Positions 1-9,985 of a stretch of DNA of 64,000 nucleotides are shown piece by piece. The stretch comes from Altericroceibacterium xinjiangense (GTDB taxonomy: Bacteria > Pseudomonadota > Alphaproteobacteria > Sphingomonadales > Sphingomonadaceae): NCBI RefSeq assembly GCF_003958635.1, contig NZ_RSEK01000008.1:1-64000 (forward strand). Reading direction: 5' to 3'. The notes below the pieces were generated by a model, which had not been told where the DNA came from, searched no databases, and saw only the letters and a program-made list of their open reading frames with translations. Numbering within the stretch: position 1 is the stretch's first letter; the number at the start of each line of letters is the position of its first letter. Both the position numbers and the translations under genes were made by a program.

Positions 1-132
1 GATGTCGAGATCGGTATTCTCCGGAGCGACGACACCAAGATTGAGCCCGATATATGCCTGACCATCACGAGCCATGGCAGGCGCGGCTATCGCCGACACC
101 GCTACTGCTGTGCAGAGCGCAATTTTACGCAT
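1..132 (-). CDS. Outer-membrane protein, N-terminal fragment (gene runs off the window)
   Basis: Only the first 44 codons lie in the window. They start at an ATG preceded by an AAGGGGAAA ribosome-binding site and encode a typical Sec signal peptide of about 21 residues ending in APAMA. The mature start, RDGQAYIGLNLGVV, resembles the first strand of a small beta-barrel or OmpA-type outer-membrane protein of sphingomonads. That family assignment is an inference from a short stretch; export is well supported. The gene is separated from amtB by 409 bases and is probably transcribed alone. Confidence 0.6.
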   Translation of the reverse strand, partial: MRKIALCTAVAVSAIAAPAMARDGQAYIGLNLGVVAPENTDLDI

Positions 133-336
133 GCTGGTTTCCCCTTCTGAGGCTGTCTAGCCTCACTGTTACTCCTGCCGAACGCCTCATCAGAAATCAA
201 CGCGATCATCCGAGGCGTTCACCGGAAAGCTGTATTCGAGTTGCGTCCCGTGCTCCGGAAAGCTGCGCAGCCCGAAATGTTCCGATGCCCGACCCTGAAA
301 ATAAAAGAAACAGGGCGCAAGGGAAAATTGAGGAAG

Positions 337-360
337 TAATGTGGCGCATGTGCCACATTA
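337..360. repeat. 24-base palindrome (candidate operator or hairpin)
   Basis: Arms TAATGTGGC and GCCACATTA (9 bases each) match perfectly and flank the hexamer GCATGT, whose inner CATG is itself palindromic. There is no T-tract on either side, so a terminator is unlikely. It sits about 205 bases upstream of the outer-membrane protein start and beyond the amtB terminator, which would fit a transcription-factor site. Confidence 0.55.
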
Positions 361-437
361 GCCCCGCTCCAGTGGTAGTCGGGAGCACGTCCAGCTACCT
401 GCAACCCCTTCATTTTTCATCCGAATACATTCCTTGC

Positions 438-468
438 AAAAAACTGGGCCGGAGCAGCGCTCCGGCCC
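438..468 (-). terminator. Rho-independent terminator of glnK-amtB
   Basis: A perfect 10-bp GC-rich stem (446-455 with 459-468, three-base loop) is followed on the minus strand by AG and six T residues. It lies 74 bases after the amtB stop. Confidence 0.85.
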
Positions 469-541
469 GTCAGGTTCGTGTTCGCAGAGGAACGATGAGC
501 AGCGAAACCGGGGGGAGAAAGGCCCGGCTCACCGACCCCTG

Positions 542-1936
542 TCACCAATTGTAGGCGCGCTCTCCATGTTCGCCGATGTCGAGACCTTCCTGCTCGACCT
601 CCGGCCTTACCCGAAGACCTGTCACAGCCCTTGCAATGAAAATTGCAATCACGGTTCCCAGCGTGGCCCAGACTGTTGCAACCAGAACGGCAATGATCTG
701 CGTCGCAACTTGTGCGCCGATGCCGGCCGACCCGTCTCCAGGCCCTCCAAAGTATGGCTGAAACACAATGCCGGTGCCGATCGCGCCGACAATCCCGCCG
801 ACTCCGTGAATTCCGAAGGCATCCAGTGCGTCGTCATAGCCCATGGCCGGCTTCAGCTTCGCAACCGCGAAGTAGCAGACAACCGAAGCAGCAGCGCCGA
901 GCATGATCGCGCCGAACGGGCCGGCGTTGCCTGCAGCAGGTGTGACGGCGACAAGGCCGGCCACCAGCCCCGAGGCGAACCCGAGGGCCGACCCCTTGTG
1001 GCCCATCAGGCGCTCGGTCAACATCCAGGCCAAGGCCGCCGCGGCCGTGGCAACGAAAGTATTGATCATCGCCAGACCGGCTGAGCCATTCGCTTCGAGC
1101 GCAGAGCCCGCGTTGAAGCCGAACCAGCCAACCCAAAGCAAACCGGCTCCGACCATGGTCAACGTCAGGGAATGCGGCGGCATCGGCTCAACAGGATACC
1201 CTCGGCGCTTTCCGAGTATCAGCGCCGCGACCAGAGCAGAGACCCCCGCGCTGATGTGCACCACCGTACCGCCCGCAAAATCAAGCGCGGCAGGCAAATC
1301 CGTGCCGAACATGCCCCCTTCAAACAGGAAGCCACCCGCTGCCCAGACCATGTGCGCGATCGGGAAATAGACGATGGTGAGCCATACCGCGATAAACAGC
1401 ATCACCGCAGAAAATTTCATCCGCTCAACGGTGGCGCCCAGCACCAAGGCGGAAGTGATGCCCGCGAACGTCATCTGGAAGGAGATGAACACGTATTCAC
1501 TAATCACCTCGTCGGTGAATGTCGGCGCGGTGCTTTCTGGAGTGACACCGGCAAGGAAGAACTTGCCCCAGCTGATGAAGGCGTTGCCTTCAGGACCGAA
1601 AGCGAGGCCGTAGCCCCACATTACCCAGATCAGCATCGCCAGTGCGGCACTGGCACCGACCTGGGTCAGGGTGGACAGCATGTTCTTCGAACGGGCAAGT
1701 CCACCGTAGAACAGCGCCAGACCCGGCAAGATCATCAGCAAAATGAGGAGCGTGGACGTCATCATCCACGCATTGTTGCCCGGGTTCGGCAAAGCCGCGA
1801 CGGGCACGGCGGCAGCGGAGTTCTGCAGGCCGGGATTGGAGGCGATCTCAGCAGGTATAGCTTGGGCCCAAGCCGTTGCCGCGAAAAACATCGTGCCCCC
1901 CAGAGCGCCGGCGCCGTAAAGCGCTTTGCGGATCAT
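542..1936 (-). CDS. amtB: Ammonium transporter AmtB
   Basis: A 464-residue inner-membrane ammonium channel of the Amt/Rh family. An N-terminal signal-like segment (about residues 1-25, ending near ATAWAQ) is followed by about 11 hydrophobic helices. The segment with FYGGLARSKN near the first helix and the IHGVGG segment near the C-terminus are typical of Amt proteins. The start at 1936 was preferred to an in-frame ATG 33 bases upstream because GGAAGGG precedes it by seven bases. It lies 29 bases after glnK, in the standard glnK-amtB arrangement, so PII can gate the channel and both should respond to nitrogen limitation. Confidence 0.96.
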   Translation of the reverse strand: MIRKALYGAGALGGTMFFAATAWAQAIPAEIASNPGLQNSAAAVPVAALPNPGNNAWMMTSTLLILLMILPGLALFYGGLARSKNMLSTLTQVGASAALAMLIWVMWGYGLAFGPEGNAFISWGKFFLAGVTPESTAPTFTDEVISEYVFISFQMTFAGITSALVLGATVERMKFSAVMLFIAVWLTIVYFPIAHMVWAAGGFLFEGGMFGTDLPAALDFAGGTVVHISAGVSALVAALILGKRRGYPVEPMPPHSLTLTMVGAGLLWVGWFGFNAGSALEANGSAGLAMINTFVATAAAALAWMLTERLMGHKGSALGFASGLVAGLVAVTPAAGNAGPFGAIMLGAAASVVCYFAVAKLKPAMGYDDALDAFGIHGVGGIVGAIGTGIVFQPYFGGPGDGSAGIGAQVATQIIAVLVATVWATLGTVIAIFIARAVTGLRVRPEVEQEGLDIGEHGERAYNW

Positions 1937-1965
1937 AATGTCGCCCTTCCTTGCGAATATGCGGT

Positions 1966-2379
<414 letters not shown>

Positions 2380-2434
2380 TCAGGGTGATGCGAGAAGCGC
2401 CGGAAGGAACGGCACTTGTCTCCCTAGGCTCGCA

Positions 2435-3148
2435 TCAATCTTGGGCATCTGCCCCTTTTTTAGGCACGAAGGTGCACCGAGCCCGCACCGGCAGGTGGTC
2501 AGATGCCCGGACGGCCAGCGCGCTGTGGTGGGCTGCCGTCTCCTCGCACTCCCACTCGGGCGAAAGAATTATCCGATCCAGGGTGGCCAAGGGCCGCCTG
2601 CCCGGGAAACTGCGCCCGGGCGTCAGCACGCGCCATTCGGTGCCGAACGCGCGCAAGGCTCCGCCGTGACGCGACCACTCATTCAGATCGCCCATCAGCA
2701 CTGCCGGCCCTTTGCCTTCTATGTGTCGGCAGACGGCTCCGATCTGTTGTCTGCGCCGGATACCGGACAAGTCGAGGTGCATCCCGACTGCACAGAACTC
2801 CTGCCCTTCGTGACGCAGGCGCGCGCAAACTGCTCCGCGCGGCTCCAGGGTCGGCAGGTGGACAGGCTCGGCGTCGAGGATATCGATTCCCCGCCGCACC
2901 AGGATCGCATTCCCATGCCACCCCATGCTGGCAGGTCGCATGGCGAGCGGAACGAGCTGCCAGTGATGCTCATCCAGCAGCTGCCGCGGCAGCACGGCGG
3001 TGCGCTGCCCCAGCCTGCGGTCTGCTTCCTGCAGCGCGACCACGTCCGCCCCGACTTCGCGCAGCACGGTCAGGATGCGTTCCGGATCCCGCTTGCGATC
3101 CAGCCCGACCGCCTTGTGGATGTTGTAGCTGGCAAAAGTGATCTGCAC
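2435..3148 (-). CDS. Endonuclease/exonuclease/phosphatase family protein
   Basis: A 237-residue EEP-fold metal-dependent hydrolase. Family landmarks are the N-terminal SYNIHKAVG segment, VALQEAD (metal-binding Glu), GDLNEW in the middle and a C-terminal ASDHLPV (catalytic Asp-His). No signal peptide or membrane segment is evident. The start is GTG at 3148, preceded by TAGGGAG. Sequence alone does not say whether the substrate is nucleic acid, a phosphoinositide-like lipid or another phosphodiester. It ends 130 bases before glnK. Confidence 0.9.
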   Translation of the reverse strand: MQITFASYNIHKAVGLDRKRDPERILTVLREVGADVVALQEADRRLGQRTAVLPRQLLDEHHWQLVPLAMRPASMGWHGNAILVRRGIDILDAEPVHLPTLEPRGAVCARLRHEGQEFCAVGMHLDLSGIRRRQQIGAVCRHIEGKGPAVLMGDLNEWSRHGGALRAFGTEWRVLTPGRSFPGRRPLATLDRIILSPEWECEETAAHHSALAVRASDHLPVRARCTFVPKKGADAQD

Positions 3149-3185
3149 GGCGTCTCCCTAACGCTAGTGCGCCGAAAGTGCTCCC

Positions 3186-4706
3186 CTAGCGTTCTTTCGT
3201 CGCGCCGAAGGCGATCTCCGGGTTCTTTTCCTGCTGGTATCCGACGTCCCAAGGGGATTTCGCCATAAACACCAGGTCGCCATCGCGGTCGCGGGCAAGA
3301 TTTGCCCGGTTAAACTGCTCGAAAGATTTCATGGCTTCGGACGGCCCCTTCAGCCACCGGGCCGTTGCGAACGGTGACGGCTCCAGCACCGCCTCGACCT
3401 TGTATTCGGCTTCCAGCCGCGAAACCAGCACGTCGAGCTGAAGCTGCCCGACGACCCCGACAATCCACTGCGCTCCAATGTCGGGATAGAACACCTGGAT
3501 CACCCCTTCTTCGGACAAGTCGTCCAGCGCCTTTCGCAGCTGCTTGGTCTTTGTCGGGTCCCTCAGCACGATGCGCCGCAGGATTTCCGGCGCGAAATTC
3601 GGCAGTCCGGTGAAGCGTACGTCGTTCTTTTCAGACAAGGTATCGCCGACACGCAGCGTTCCATGATTCGGGATGCCGATGATGTCACCCGCTTCCGCAG
3701 TGTCCGCAATCTCGCGATCCTGAGCGAAGAAGAGAATCGGCGAATGCACCGCTATCGGTTTGCCGAGGCCGGAAGGCACCAGCTTCATCCCTCGCTTGAA
3801 CGTGCCTGAGACCATTCGCATAAAAGCAATCCGGTCGCGGTGCTGCGGATCCATGTTCGCCTGCACCTTGAACACGAACCCGGTGACCTCGTCGCGCTCG
3901 GGCGTGATCTCTCCCTGCGCGGACGGCTGCGGGCGGGGGGGTGGGGCGAACTGGGAAATTGCGCCGATCAGTTCGGTCACGCCGAAGTTCTTGAGTGCGG
4001 AACCGAAATAGACCGGCGTCAGGTCACCGTTTCGGTAAGATTCGAGGTCGAACTCCGGATAGCCCGCCTGCGCCAACTCGGCTTCCTCGGCAATGTCCTC
4101 CGGAAGCTTGGGGTTTGCATCACGCTGACCGAGGAACTCCTTGCTTCCGCCTTCAGGCCGGCTGACCGCCCCATCGGAAAAATCGAGCACACCCTGGAAC
4201 AGGCCCCCCATACCCACTGGCCAGCTCTGCGGCGAGACGTCCAGCGCCAGCGTGTCGGCCACTTCGTCGAGCAGTTCGAACCCGCTTCGGCCTTCCCGGT
4301 CGACCTTGTTGATAAAGGTGATGATCGGCACGGAGCGCAGGCGGCACACCTCGAACAGCTTGCGCGTCTGCGGCTCGATCCCCTTGGCGGCGTCGATCAC
4401 CATGATGGCCGAATCGACCGCTGTCAGCGTGCGATAGGTGTCTTCGGAGAAATCCTCGTGCCCCGGCGTATCCAGCAGGTTGAAGGTGATCCCGTCCCTC
4501 TCGAACGTCATGACCGAGCTCGTCACGGAAATCCCGCGCTGCTGCTCGATCTTCATCCAGTCCGACCGGGCACGCCTGGCCTGACCCCGCGCCTTCACCT
4601 CACCCGCCAGATGAATCGCACCGCCTTGCAGCAGGAGCTTTTCGGTCAGCGTGGTCTTCCCCGCGTCGGGATGGGAAATGATCGCGAAGGTGCGGCGATT
4701 GGACAT
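3186..4706 (-). CDS. prfC: Peptide chain release factor 3
   Basis: A 506-residue translational GTPase that recycles RF1/RF2 from the ribosome after termination. G1 is seen in SHPDAGKTT near residue 12, G3 in DTPGHEDF near 80 and G4 as NKVD near 134. The C-terminal half fits the RF3 domain II/III arrangement, including the RMVSGTFKRGMKL region. It is slightly shorter than the roughly 530-residue E. coli protein. It sits alone between the EEP gene and pheT, on the same strand. Confidence 0.96.
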   Translation of the reverse strand: MSNRRTFAIISHPDAGKTTLTEKLLLQGGAIHLAGEVKARGQARRARSDWMKIEQQRGISVTSSVMTFERDGITFNLLDTPGHEDFSEDTYRTLTAVDSAIMVIDAAKGIEPQTRKLFEVCRLRSVPIITFINKVDREGRSGFELLDEVADTLALDVSPQSWPVGMGGLFQGVLDFSDGAVSRPEGGSKEFLGQRDANPKLPEDIAEEAELAQAGYPEFDLESYRNGDLTPVYFGSALKNFGVTELIGAISQFAPPPRPQPSAQGEITPERDEVTGFVFKVQANMDPQHRDRIAFMRMVSGTFKRGMKLVPSGLGKPIAVHSPILFFAQDREIADTAEAGDIIGIPNHGTLRVGDTLSEKNDVRFTGLPNFAPEILRRIVLRDPTKTKQLRKALDDLSEEGVIQVFYPDIGAQWIVGVVGQLQLDVLVSRLEAEYKVEAVLEPSPFATARWLKGPSEAMKSFEQFNRANLARDRDGDLVFMAKSPWDVGYQQEKNPEIAFGATKER

Positions 4707-4794
4707 TGGTTTTCCAGCAAAGAGTCATAACCCCCCGCACGCGCGGGAAGCGGATAGATGGGATGGAAGGGCCTGCTTTTGCAGGGGCGCGATA

Positions 4795-7182
4795 TCAGCC
4801 CCTCAACTCCGCCCCCAGTTTCCCGCCCGCTGCGACTACCCGGTCGGAAATGGTCTTGAGATCGGTCTCGCCATAGCTCTTCTCGCCCGGCTGGAGCGTG
4901 ACCTCGATTGCCAGCGACTTCTTGCCTTCGGGCACACCCTGACCGCGAAACTCATCGAACACGCGGGCATCGACGATATTCGCCTTGTCGGCGCCCTTGA
5001 CGGCTCGCAGCAAGTCCCCGGCCGGCAAGTCCTCCGGCACGAGGAAGGCAAAGTCGCGCATCACCGCCTGCAGGGCGGGCGGCGCGTAAGGCGCGCGGGC
5101 AAACTGCCCTCCCCCTTTCCGTGCGGGAATTGCGTCGAGGAAGATCTCCACCGCCATGACCGGCGCGTCGACGTCGAACGCTTCAATCGTTCCCGGATGC
5201 AACGCGCCAAAGCGGGCGAGCACTGTCTTAGGCCCGAGACGCAGGGTTGCCGACTGACCGGGATGGAATTGGGGCCCAGCGTCCGCCATCACCTGCAGCT
5301 TGTCGACCGGAGCGCCTGCTTCCGCAAGCAGCGCCAGCGCCTCAGCTTTGGCATCGAACGCATCGAAGATCCGCGCCTTGCCAGAAGCCCAGCCGCGCGG
5401 CTCCTCTTCCCCGGCAAGCAGGACTGCCAGGGTTGGCCGCTCGTCGCTCGTCCCGTTGCCGGCACGCAGGTAGCGCCGTCCGATCTCGAACAGGCGCACC
5501 CCGCTCAGTCCCCGGTCGAGGTTGCGCTTCGCGGCAGCAAGCAAGCCAGGGATCAGCGAAGGACGCATTGCCTTCATGTCCTCGCTGATCGGGTTCTGTA
5601 GCAGCCACAACTCGCCATCCGCGAAAGGCTGCGCGTCCGCTTCGGGAATGAACGACCAGGTCACCGCCTCGTTCAGCCCCCGTGTGGCCGCCGCGCGGCG
5701 CAACCGGCGTTCGACCTTCTGTTCCGGCGTGGCGGTCGGGCGCGCAACGCCCTCGGCGCGGGGCAGCGGTACGCTTTCTATCCGGTCGAGCCCGTGAATC
5801 CGCACCACTTCCTCGACGATGTCGGCGGCCCCGTCGATGTCCGGCCGCCAGGTCGGTGCCGTCACCTGCCATTCGGGCGAAACCGAGAACCCGAGCGATT
5901 CAAGAATCGCGCGCTGCTCCGCCTCCGCCACTTCAACCCCGCCAAGCCGGGCAGTCAGCCCCGGATCGAACGCCACGGTCTTCGTCTGGAGCGGCGGCTC
6001 TCCCACGCGAACCACCTCCGACGCTTCGCCCCCACAGACGTCGAGGATCATCCGGGTCAGCAATTCCAGCCCGTCGTCCATGAACGCGGGGTCCACGCCG
6101 CGTTCAAACCGGGTGCGGGCATCGGACGACAAGCCAAGCGTGCGCCCGGTCGCCCCGATCCGCTCAGGATCGAAGAAGGCAATTTCCAGCAGGACGTCGC
6201 TTGTGTCCTCCGAAACGCCCGAATGTTCCCCGCCCATGATCCCGGCGATGTCGTGCACTTGCTTGTCGTCCGCGATCACCGTCATTTCCGGTGAGAGCGT
6301 GTAGGTCTTCTCGTTCAGCGCAAGGACCTGCTCGCCCGGCTTTGCCCGCCGCGCGACCACCGCACCTTCAAGCTTCGCAAGGTCATAGACGTGCGCCGGA
6401 CGGCCGAAGCCGAGCATCACGTAGTTGGTAAGGTCGACCAGCGCCGAAATCGGCCGCTGCCCCGCCGCGATCAGCGTCGCCTGCACCCACTCGGGCGAAG
6501 GACCATTCCGTACACCGCGAATCACCCGGCCATAGAACGCAGGGCATCCTTCGGGATCGTCGATGCGAACTTCGACCGGACAAGGGAATTGTCCCGCTAC
6601 CGGCTCGACCTTCAGCGGCTTCAGCGTCCCCATGCCCGCTGCCGCGAGATCGCGTCCAATGCCGTGGAGCCCCATGCAATCCGGGCGGTTGGGTGTAATC
6701 GCCACGTCGAACACCGGCGAAGCGCCGCGATACTCCGCAAAAGACGTGCCGACCGGCGCATCCTCGGGCAGTTCGATGATCCCGTCGTGCTCCTCGCCGA
6801 GCTGCAGCTCGCGCACGGAACACATCATCCCGTTCGATCCGACCCCGCGAATCGCGCTCTTGCGCAGCTCCATCCCGTTTGCGGGGACAACCGCTCCGGG
6901 AAGGCCGAGCACGCCCGTCATCCCCGCACGAGCGTTGGGCGCGCCGCAGACGACCTGCAGCGGTTCGCTGTCCCCGGCATCGACGGTCAGCACCTGGAGC
7001 TTGTCAGCATCGGGATGCGGCGCGGCGGTCAGAACCTTGGCGACCCGGAACCCGGCGAGCTTGTCCGCCGGGTTCTCCAGCCCTTCGACCTCGATCCCGA
7101 TCGCGTTGAGCTTGGCTGCGATCTCTTCGGCGCTCGCGTCCGTGTCCAGTGCGTGCGTCAACCATTCGAGCGAGAACTTCAT
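4795..7182 (-). CDS. pheT: Phenylalanyl-tRNA synthetase beta subunit
   Basis: A 795-residue cytosolic subunit of the alpha2-beta2 phenylalanyl-tRNA synthetase. In order: EMAP-like tRNA-binding domain (about 40-150), B3/B4 editing region (about 210-390), B5 (about 400-470), the catalytic-like core, and a C-terminal ferredoxin-fold anticodon-binding domain. Length and domain order are normal. Its start overlaps the pheS stop by four bases (ATGA), indicating translational coupling. Confidence 0.98.
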   Translation of the reverse strand: MKFSLEWLTHALDTDASAEEIAAKLNAIGIEVEGLENPADKLAGFRVAKVLTAAPHPDADKLQVLTVDAGDSEPLQVVCGAPNARAGMTGVLGLPGAVVPANGMELRKSAIRGVGSNGMMCSVRELQLGEEHDGIIELPEDAPVGTSFAEYRGASPVFDVAITPNRPDCMGLHGIGRDLAAAGMGTLKPLKVEPVAGQFPCPVEVRIDDPEGCPAFYGRVIRGVRNGPSPEWVQATLIAAGQRPISALVDLTNYVMLGFGRPAHVYDLAKLEGAVVARRAKPGEQVLALNEKTYTLSPEMTVIADDKQVHDIAGIMGGEHSGVSEDTSDVLLEIAFFDPERIGATGRTLGLSSDARTRFERGVDPAFMDDGLELLTRMILDVCGGEASEVVRVGEPPLQTKTVAFDPGLTARLGGVEVAEAEQRAILESLGFSVSPEWQVTAPTWRPDIDGAADIVEEVVRIHGLDRIESVPLPRAEGVARPTATPEQKVERRLRRAAATRGLNEAVTWSFIPEADAQPFADGELWLLQNPISEDMKAMRPSLIPGLLAAAKRNLDRGLSGVRLFEIGRRYLRAGNGTSDERPTLAVLLAGEEEPRGWASGKARIFDAFDAKAEALALLAEAGAPVDKLQVMADAGPQFHPGQSATLRLGPKTVLARFGALHPGTIEAFDVDAPVMAVEIFLDAIPARKGGGQFARAPYAPPALQAVMRDFAFLVPEDLPAGDLLRAVKGADKANIVDARVFDEFRGQGVPEGKKSLAIEVTLQPGEKSYGETDLKTISDRVVAAGGKLGAELRG

Positions 7183-8291
7183 GCCCGTGCTCCCACGCCG
7201 GCGGAAAGGGTCGGCTGGTCGAACGCGGAAAAGCCATAGTGCTTCAGCCAGCGCACATCGCCGTCAAAGAAGGCGCGAAGATCGTCCATCCCGTATTTCA
7301 GCATCGCCAGCCGGTCGACTCCAACCCCGAAGGCGAATCCCTGCCATTCATCCGGATCGAGCCCGCTCATCTCGATGACCCGCCGATTGACCATCCCGGA
7401 TCCCAGCAGTTCCATCCAGCCATGCTCCGGCGCATCGCCGCTGCCGCCGAGTACGCGCGTTTGCCCCTTCGGGCCGTTCTGAATGGCGAAGCCGACATCG
7501 ACCTCGACCGAAGGTTCGGTGAACGGAAAATAGGACGGGCGCAGCCGCAGCACGATGTCCTCCCGCTCGAAGAACGCCTTGAGGAATGTCTCCAGCGTCC
7601 ACTTCAAGTGGCCAAGGTGGATGTTCCGATCGATCACCAGGCCTTCCACCTGATGGAACATCGGCGTGTGCGTCGCGTCGGAGTCCGACCGATAAACCCG
7701 GCCCGGGGCGATGATTCGCAAGGGCGCGCCGTGGGCCTTCATGCTGCGCACCTGCACCGGGCTGGTATGGGTCCGCAGCAGCATCCGTCCGCCGTCCGGG
7801 CCCGCATCGGGAAAATAGAACGTATCGTGCATCGCTCGGGCCGGATGGCTTTCCGGCATGTTGAGCGCGGTGAAGTTGTGCCAGTCGTCTTCGATCTCGG
7901 GACCGGTCGCGACCGAAAAACCCATATCGGCAAAGATCTCGGCCAGTTCATCCATCACCTGGGCAACCGGATGGACCGATCCCTTCGGCGCTTCCGGCGC
8001 GGGCAGCGACAAGTCGATCCGCTCCGAGGCCAGCCGCGCTTCCAGCGCCGCTTGTTCCAGCGCCGCTTTGCGATCGGCCAGCGTATCGCTGACCGCCTGG
8101 CGCAGGGCCTGGATCGTCGGCCCCTTCTCCTGCCGCTCCTCCGGGCTCATCTTGCCCAGAGTCTTCAGCAGCAGCGAAACGCTGCCTTGCTTGCCCAGAT
8201 ATTCGACCCGCAAGGCATCGAGCGAGGCAAGATCGTCCGCCGCGGCGATCCGCGTGCGGGCTTCGGTTTCGAGTGTGTTGAGTTCAGCCAT
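7179..8291 (-). CDS. pheS: Phenylalanyl-tRNA synthetase alpha subunit
   Basis: A 370-residue class II catalytic subunit. An N-terminal coiled-coil region (about 1-90) is followed by the catalytic domain with motif 2 around [21 protein letters not shown] (cited in part) and motif 3 near [17 protein letters not shown]. The start at 8291 ([12 protein letters not shown]) was preferred to a longer reading because the added residues are not family-like. It is first in a pheS-pheT operon. I saw no T-box or clear Phe-rich leader upstream. Confidence 0.98.
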   Translation of the reverse strand: MAELNTLETEARTRIAAADDLASLDALRVEYLGKQGSVSLLLKTLGKMSPEERQEKGPTIQALRQAVSDTLADRKAALEQAALEARLASERIDLSLPAPEAPKGSVHPVAQVMDELAEIFADMGFSVATGPEIEDDWHNFTALNMPESHPARAMHDTFYFPDAGPDGGRMLLRTHTSPVQVRSMKAHGAPLRIIAPGRVYRSDSDATHTPMFHQVEGLVIDRNIHLGHLKWTLETFLKAFFEREDIVLRLRPSYFPFTEPSVEVDVGFAIQNGPKGQTRVLGGSGDAPEHGWMELLGSGMVNRRVIEMSGLDPDEWQGFAFGVGVDRLAMLKYGMDDLRAFFDGDVRWLKHYGFSAFDQPTLSAGVGARA

Positions 8292-8355
8292 GTCGCGGCG
8301 CCTGTTAACGGCGGTTGGGCGCAAGCCCAAGTCTTAATGGAAATGCCAAATGCAA

Positions 8356-8391
8356 CAAGGGCGCGGATGGCCATGCCGCCCGCGCCCCTTG
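8356..8391 (-). terminator. Terminator-like hairpin after rplT
   Basis: An 11-12 bp GC-rich stem with one bulge (8380-8391 with 8356-8366) is followed on the minus strand by a T-rich TTGCATTTGG. It lies between rplT and pheS and probably ends rpmI-rplT transcription or attenuates read-through into pheST. Confidence 0.6.
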
Positions 8392-8414
8392 TCACAATCT
8401 CATCGATGGGCGGA

Positions 8415-8774
8415 TCAGGCCGGCAGTGCGCTTTTCGCCTGCTGGATGATCGCACCGAAGGCCGCGCCTTCATTCATCGCCAGATCGGCCATGACCTTGC
8501 GGTCCAGTTCGATCCCGGCGAGCTTGGCGCCGTGGATGAACTGCGAATAGGTCAGGCCTTCGGCGCGGACAGCTGCGTTGATGCGCTGGATCCACAGGGC
8601 GCGGAAGCTGCGCTTCTTCACCTTGCGGTCGCGGTAGGCGTACTGACCCGCCTTTTCCACCGCCTGGCGGGCGACGCGAATCGTGTTCTTGCGGCGACCG
8701 CGATAGCCCTTGGCCTGGTCGAGAATCCGCTTGTGCTTCTGGCGCGTGGTCACGCCGCGTTTGATACGGGGCAT
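8415..8774 (-). CDS. rplT: 50S ribosomal protein L20
   Basis: A 119-residue basic ribosomal protein with the L20 start [16 protein letters not shown] and family sequence throughout. It follows rpmI by 26 bases, the usual rpmI-rplT pair. infC, often upstream of this pair, is not present here. Confidence 0.98.
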   Translation of the reverse strand: MPRIKRGVTTRQKHKRILDQAKGYRGRRKNTIRVARQAVEKAGQYAYRDRKVKKRSFRALWIQRINAAVRAEGLTYSQFIHGAKLAGIELDRKVMADLAMNEGAAFGAIIQQAKSALPA

Positions 8775-8800
8775 AGCTTAGTACTCCTGTCTTTCCGGGC

Positions 8801-9004
8801 TTAGTCGAGGCCGTAGGGGGCCCACTTCTTCACCGTCCTGCTGTCGGCATCGGCAAGGACAGTGGTGCCGCGGTTCTGGCGGATGTACTTGGCGTTATGG
8901 CTGATCAGGCGGTGGCGCTTGCCGGCGACACCATGCTTGACCTTACCCGTGGCGGTGATCTTGAAGCGCTTCTTCACACCGCTCTTGGTCTTCAGCTTGG
9001 GCAT
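8801..9004 (-). CDS. rpmI: 50S ribosomal protein L35
   Basis: A 67-residue L35 beginning [15 protein letters not shown], full length. A strong AAAGGAG site precedes the ATG. It leads the rpmI-rplT operon. The 145 bases upstream were checked for infC or a recognisable leader structure and none was found. Confidence 0.98.
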   Translation of the reverse strand: MPKLKTKSGVKKRFKITATGKVKHGVAGKRHRLISHNAKYIRQNRGTTVLADADSRTVKKWAPYGLD

Positions 9005-9149
9005 TTTCGTCTCCTTTCGGGGACACGAAAGACCAGCCCTGGCAGCCCTTTCGGCCAGGCCGGTCCGTGAATCGTGTCGGTGAAGCGCGAGCCCTTAAGC
9101 CCCCGCGGGTAAAAAGGCAAGCATCGCCAAGGCCAAGCAGCGCTCGGTA

Positions 9150-9914
9150 CTAGTCAGCGTAGATCATCTTGCGAGTCATTCCGCCGTCGACCACCACTTG
9201 CTCGCCCGTGACGAAGCCGGCCTCCGCAAGCCACTCGACGGTCCGCGCGATATCCTCGACCGTGCCGGCCCTTCCGGCGGGGTGCTGCGCATGATCGACC
9301 GGGCGCAGGTCCGGCTCCCCGCGCTCGCGTTCCTTCTGCCACGGCTGGGTGACGATCCATCCCGGCAGAATCGCGTTGACCCTGATCCGGGGACCAAGGC
9401 TCACCGCCATCGAATGCGTCAGAGCATCGAGCCCGCCCTTGGCCGCGGCATAGGCAAACGTATCCTTCTCGCTCATCCGCGACCGGGTTGACGAGATGTT
9501 GACGATGCTCGCCTGCTCGGCCCGGCGAAGCAGCGGCAAGGCCTCGCGGCTGCACAGAAAGGCGGCGGTCAGGCTGGCGTCGATCCAGCTCTGCCACGCT
9601 GCCAGGGAGAGCTCATCCAGCGGTCCGCAAAACGGATCAGCGATTCCAGCGTTGTTGACGAGGCAGGTCAGCGGATCACCGTCGAGCCAATCGGTCAATG
9701 CGCCGAACGCCTGCTTCACCGGCGCTTCCTGGCCCACGTCGCAGACGGCCGTGAGGCATCGCTCGCCGGGCAGCAGCCGCGCCAGTTCCGCCAGCGCGTC
9801 CTCATCCTTGTCGAGCGCTGCGACGCGCCAGCCGAGGCCGTGGAAGTGCAGCAGGGTGCCGCGCCCGATGCCGGCTCCCGCGCCGGTGATGCAGATGGTC
9901 TTGTCCTTGCTCAT
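9150..9914 (-). CDS. SDR family NAD(P)-dependent oxidoreductase
   Basis: A 254-residue classical short-chain dehydrogenase/reductase. The cofactor loop TGAGAGIG lies near residue 10, NNAG near 88, the catalytic Ser in NISSTRS and the Tyr-Lys pair in FAYAAAKGG. The C-terminus DGGMTRKMIY is typical. Substrate cannot be read from the sequence. It follows hisN by 61 bases on the same strand and may be its last operon member. The minus-strand start is ATG at 9914. Confidence 0.92.
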   Translation of the reverse strand: MSKDKTICITGAGAGIGRGTLLHFHGLGWRVAALDKDEDALAELARLLPGERCLTAVCDVGQEAPVKQAFGALTDWLDGDPLTCLVNNAGIADPFCGPLDELSLAAWQSWIDASLTAAFLCSREALPLLRRAEQASIVNISSTRSRMSEKDTFAYAAAKGGLDALTHSMAVSLGPRIRVNAILPGWIVTQPWQKERERGEPDLRPVDHAQHPAGRAGTVEDIARTVEWLAEAGFVTGEQVVVDGGMTRKMIYAD

Positions 9915-9942
9915 GCCCGGTGAACGAGCGGCGAGCTGGTGA

Positions 9943-9985
9943 GTGCCGGAGTGCGTGCCGGAGTGCGTGCCGAAGTCAGTGCCGA
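9943..9985. repeat. Short tandem repeat, 12-base unit
   Basis: About three and a half copies of a 12-base unit (plus-strand GTGCCGGAGTGC, twice exact, then degenerate) run from the hisN-SDR gap into the last codon and stop of hisN. Confidence 0.75.

Larger units (their letters stand above)
133..541. other. 409-base intergenic region with a palindrome and a terminator
   Basis: No convincing coding sequence is visible; the predicted frames here are low-complexity and overlap on both strands. The region holds the amtB terminator (438-468), a near-perfect 24-base palindrome (337-360) and, presumably, the promoter of the outer-membrane protein gene at 132. No promoter could be fixed by eye. Confidence 0.6.
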
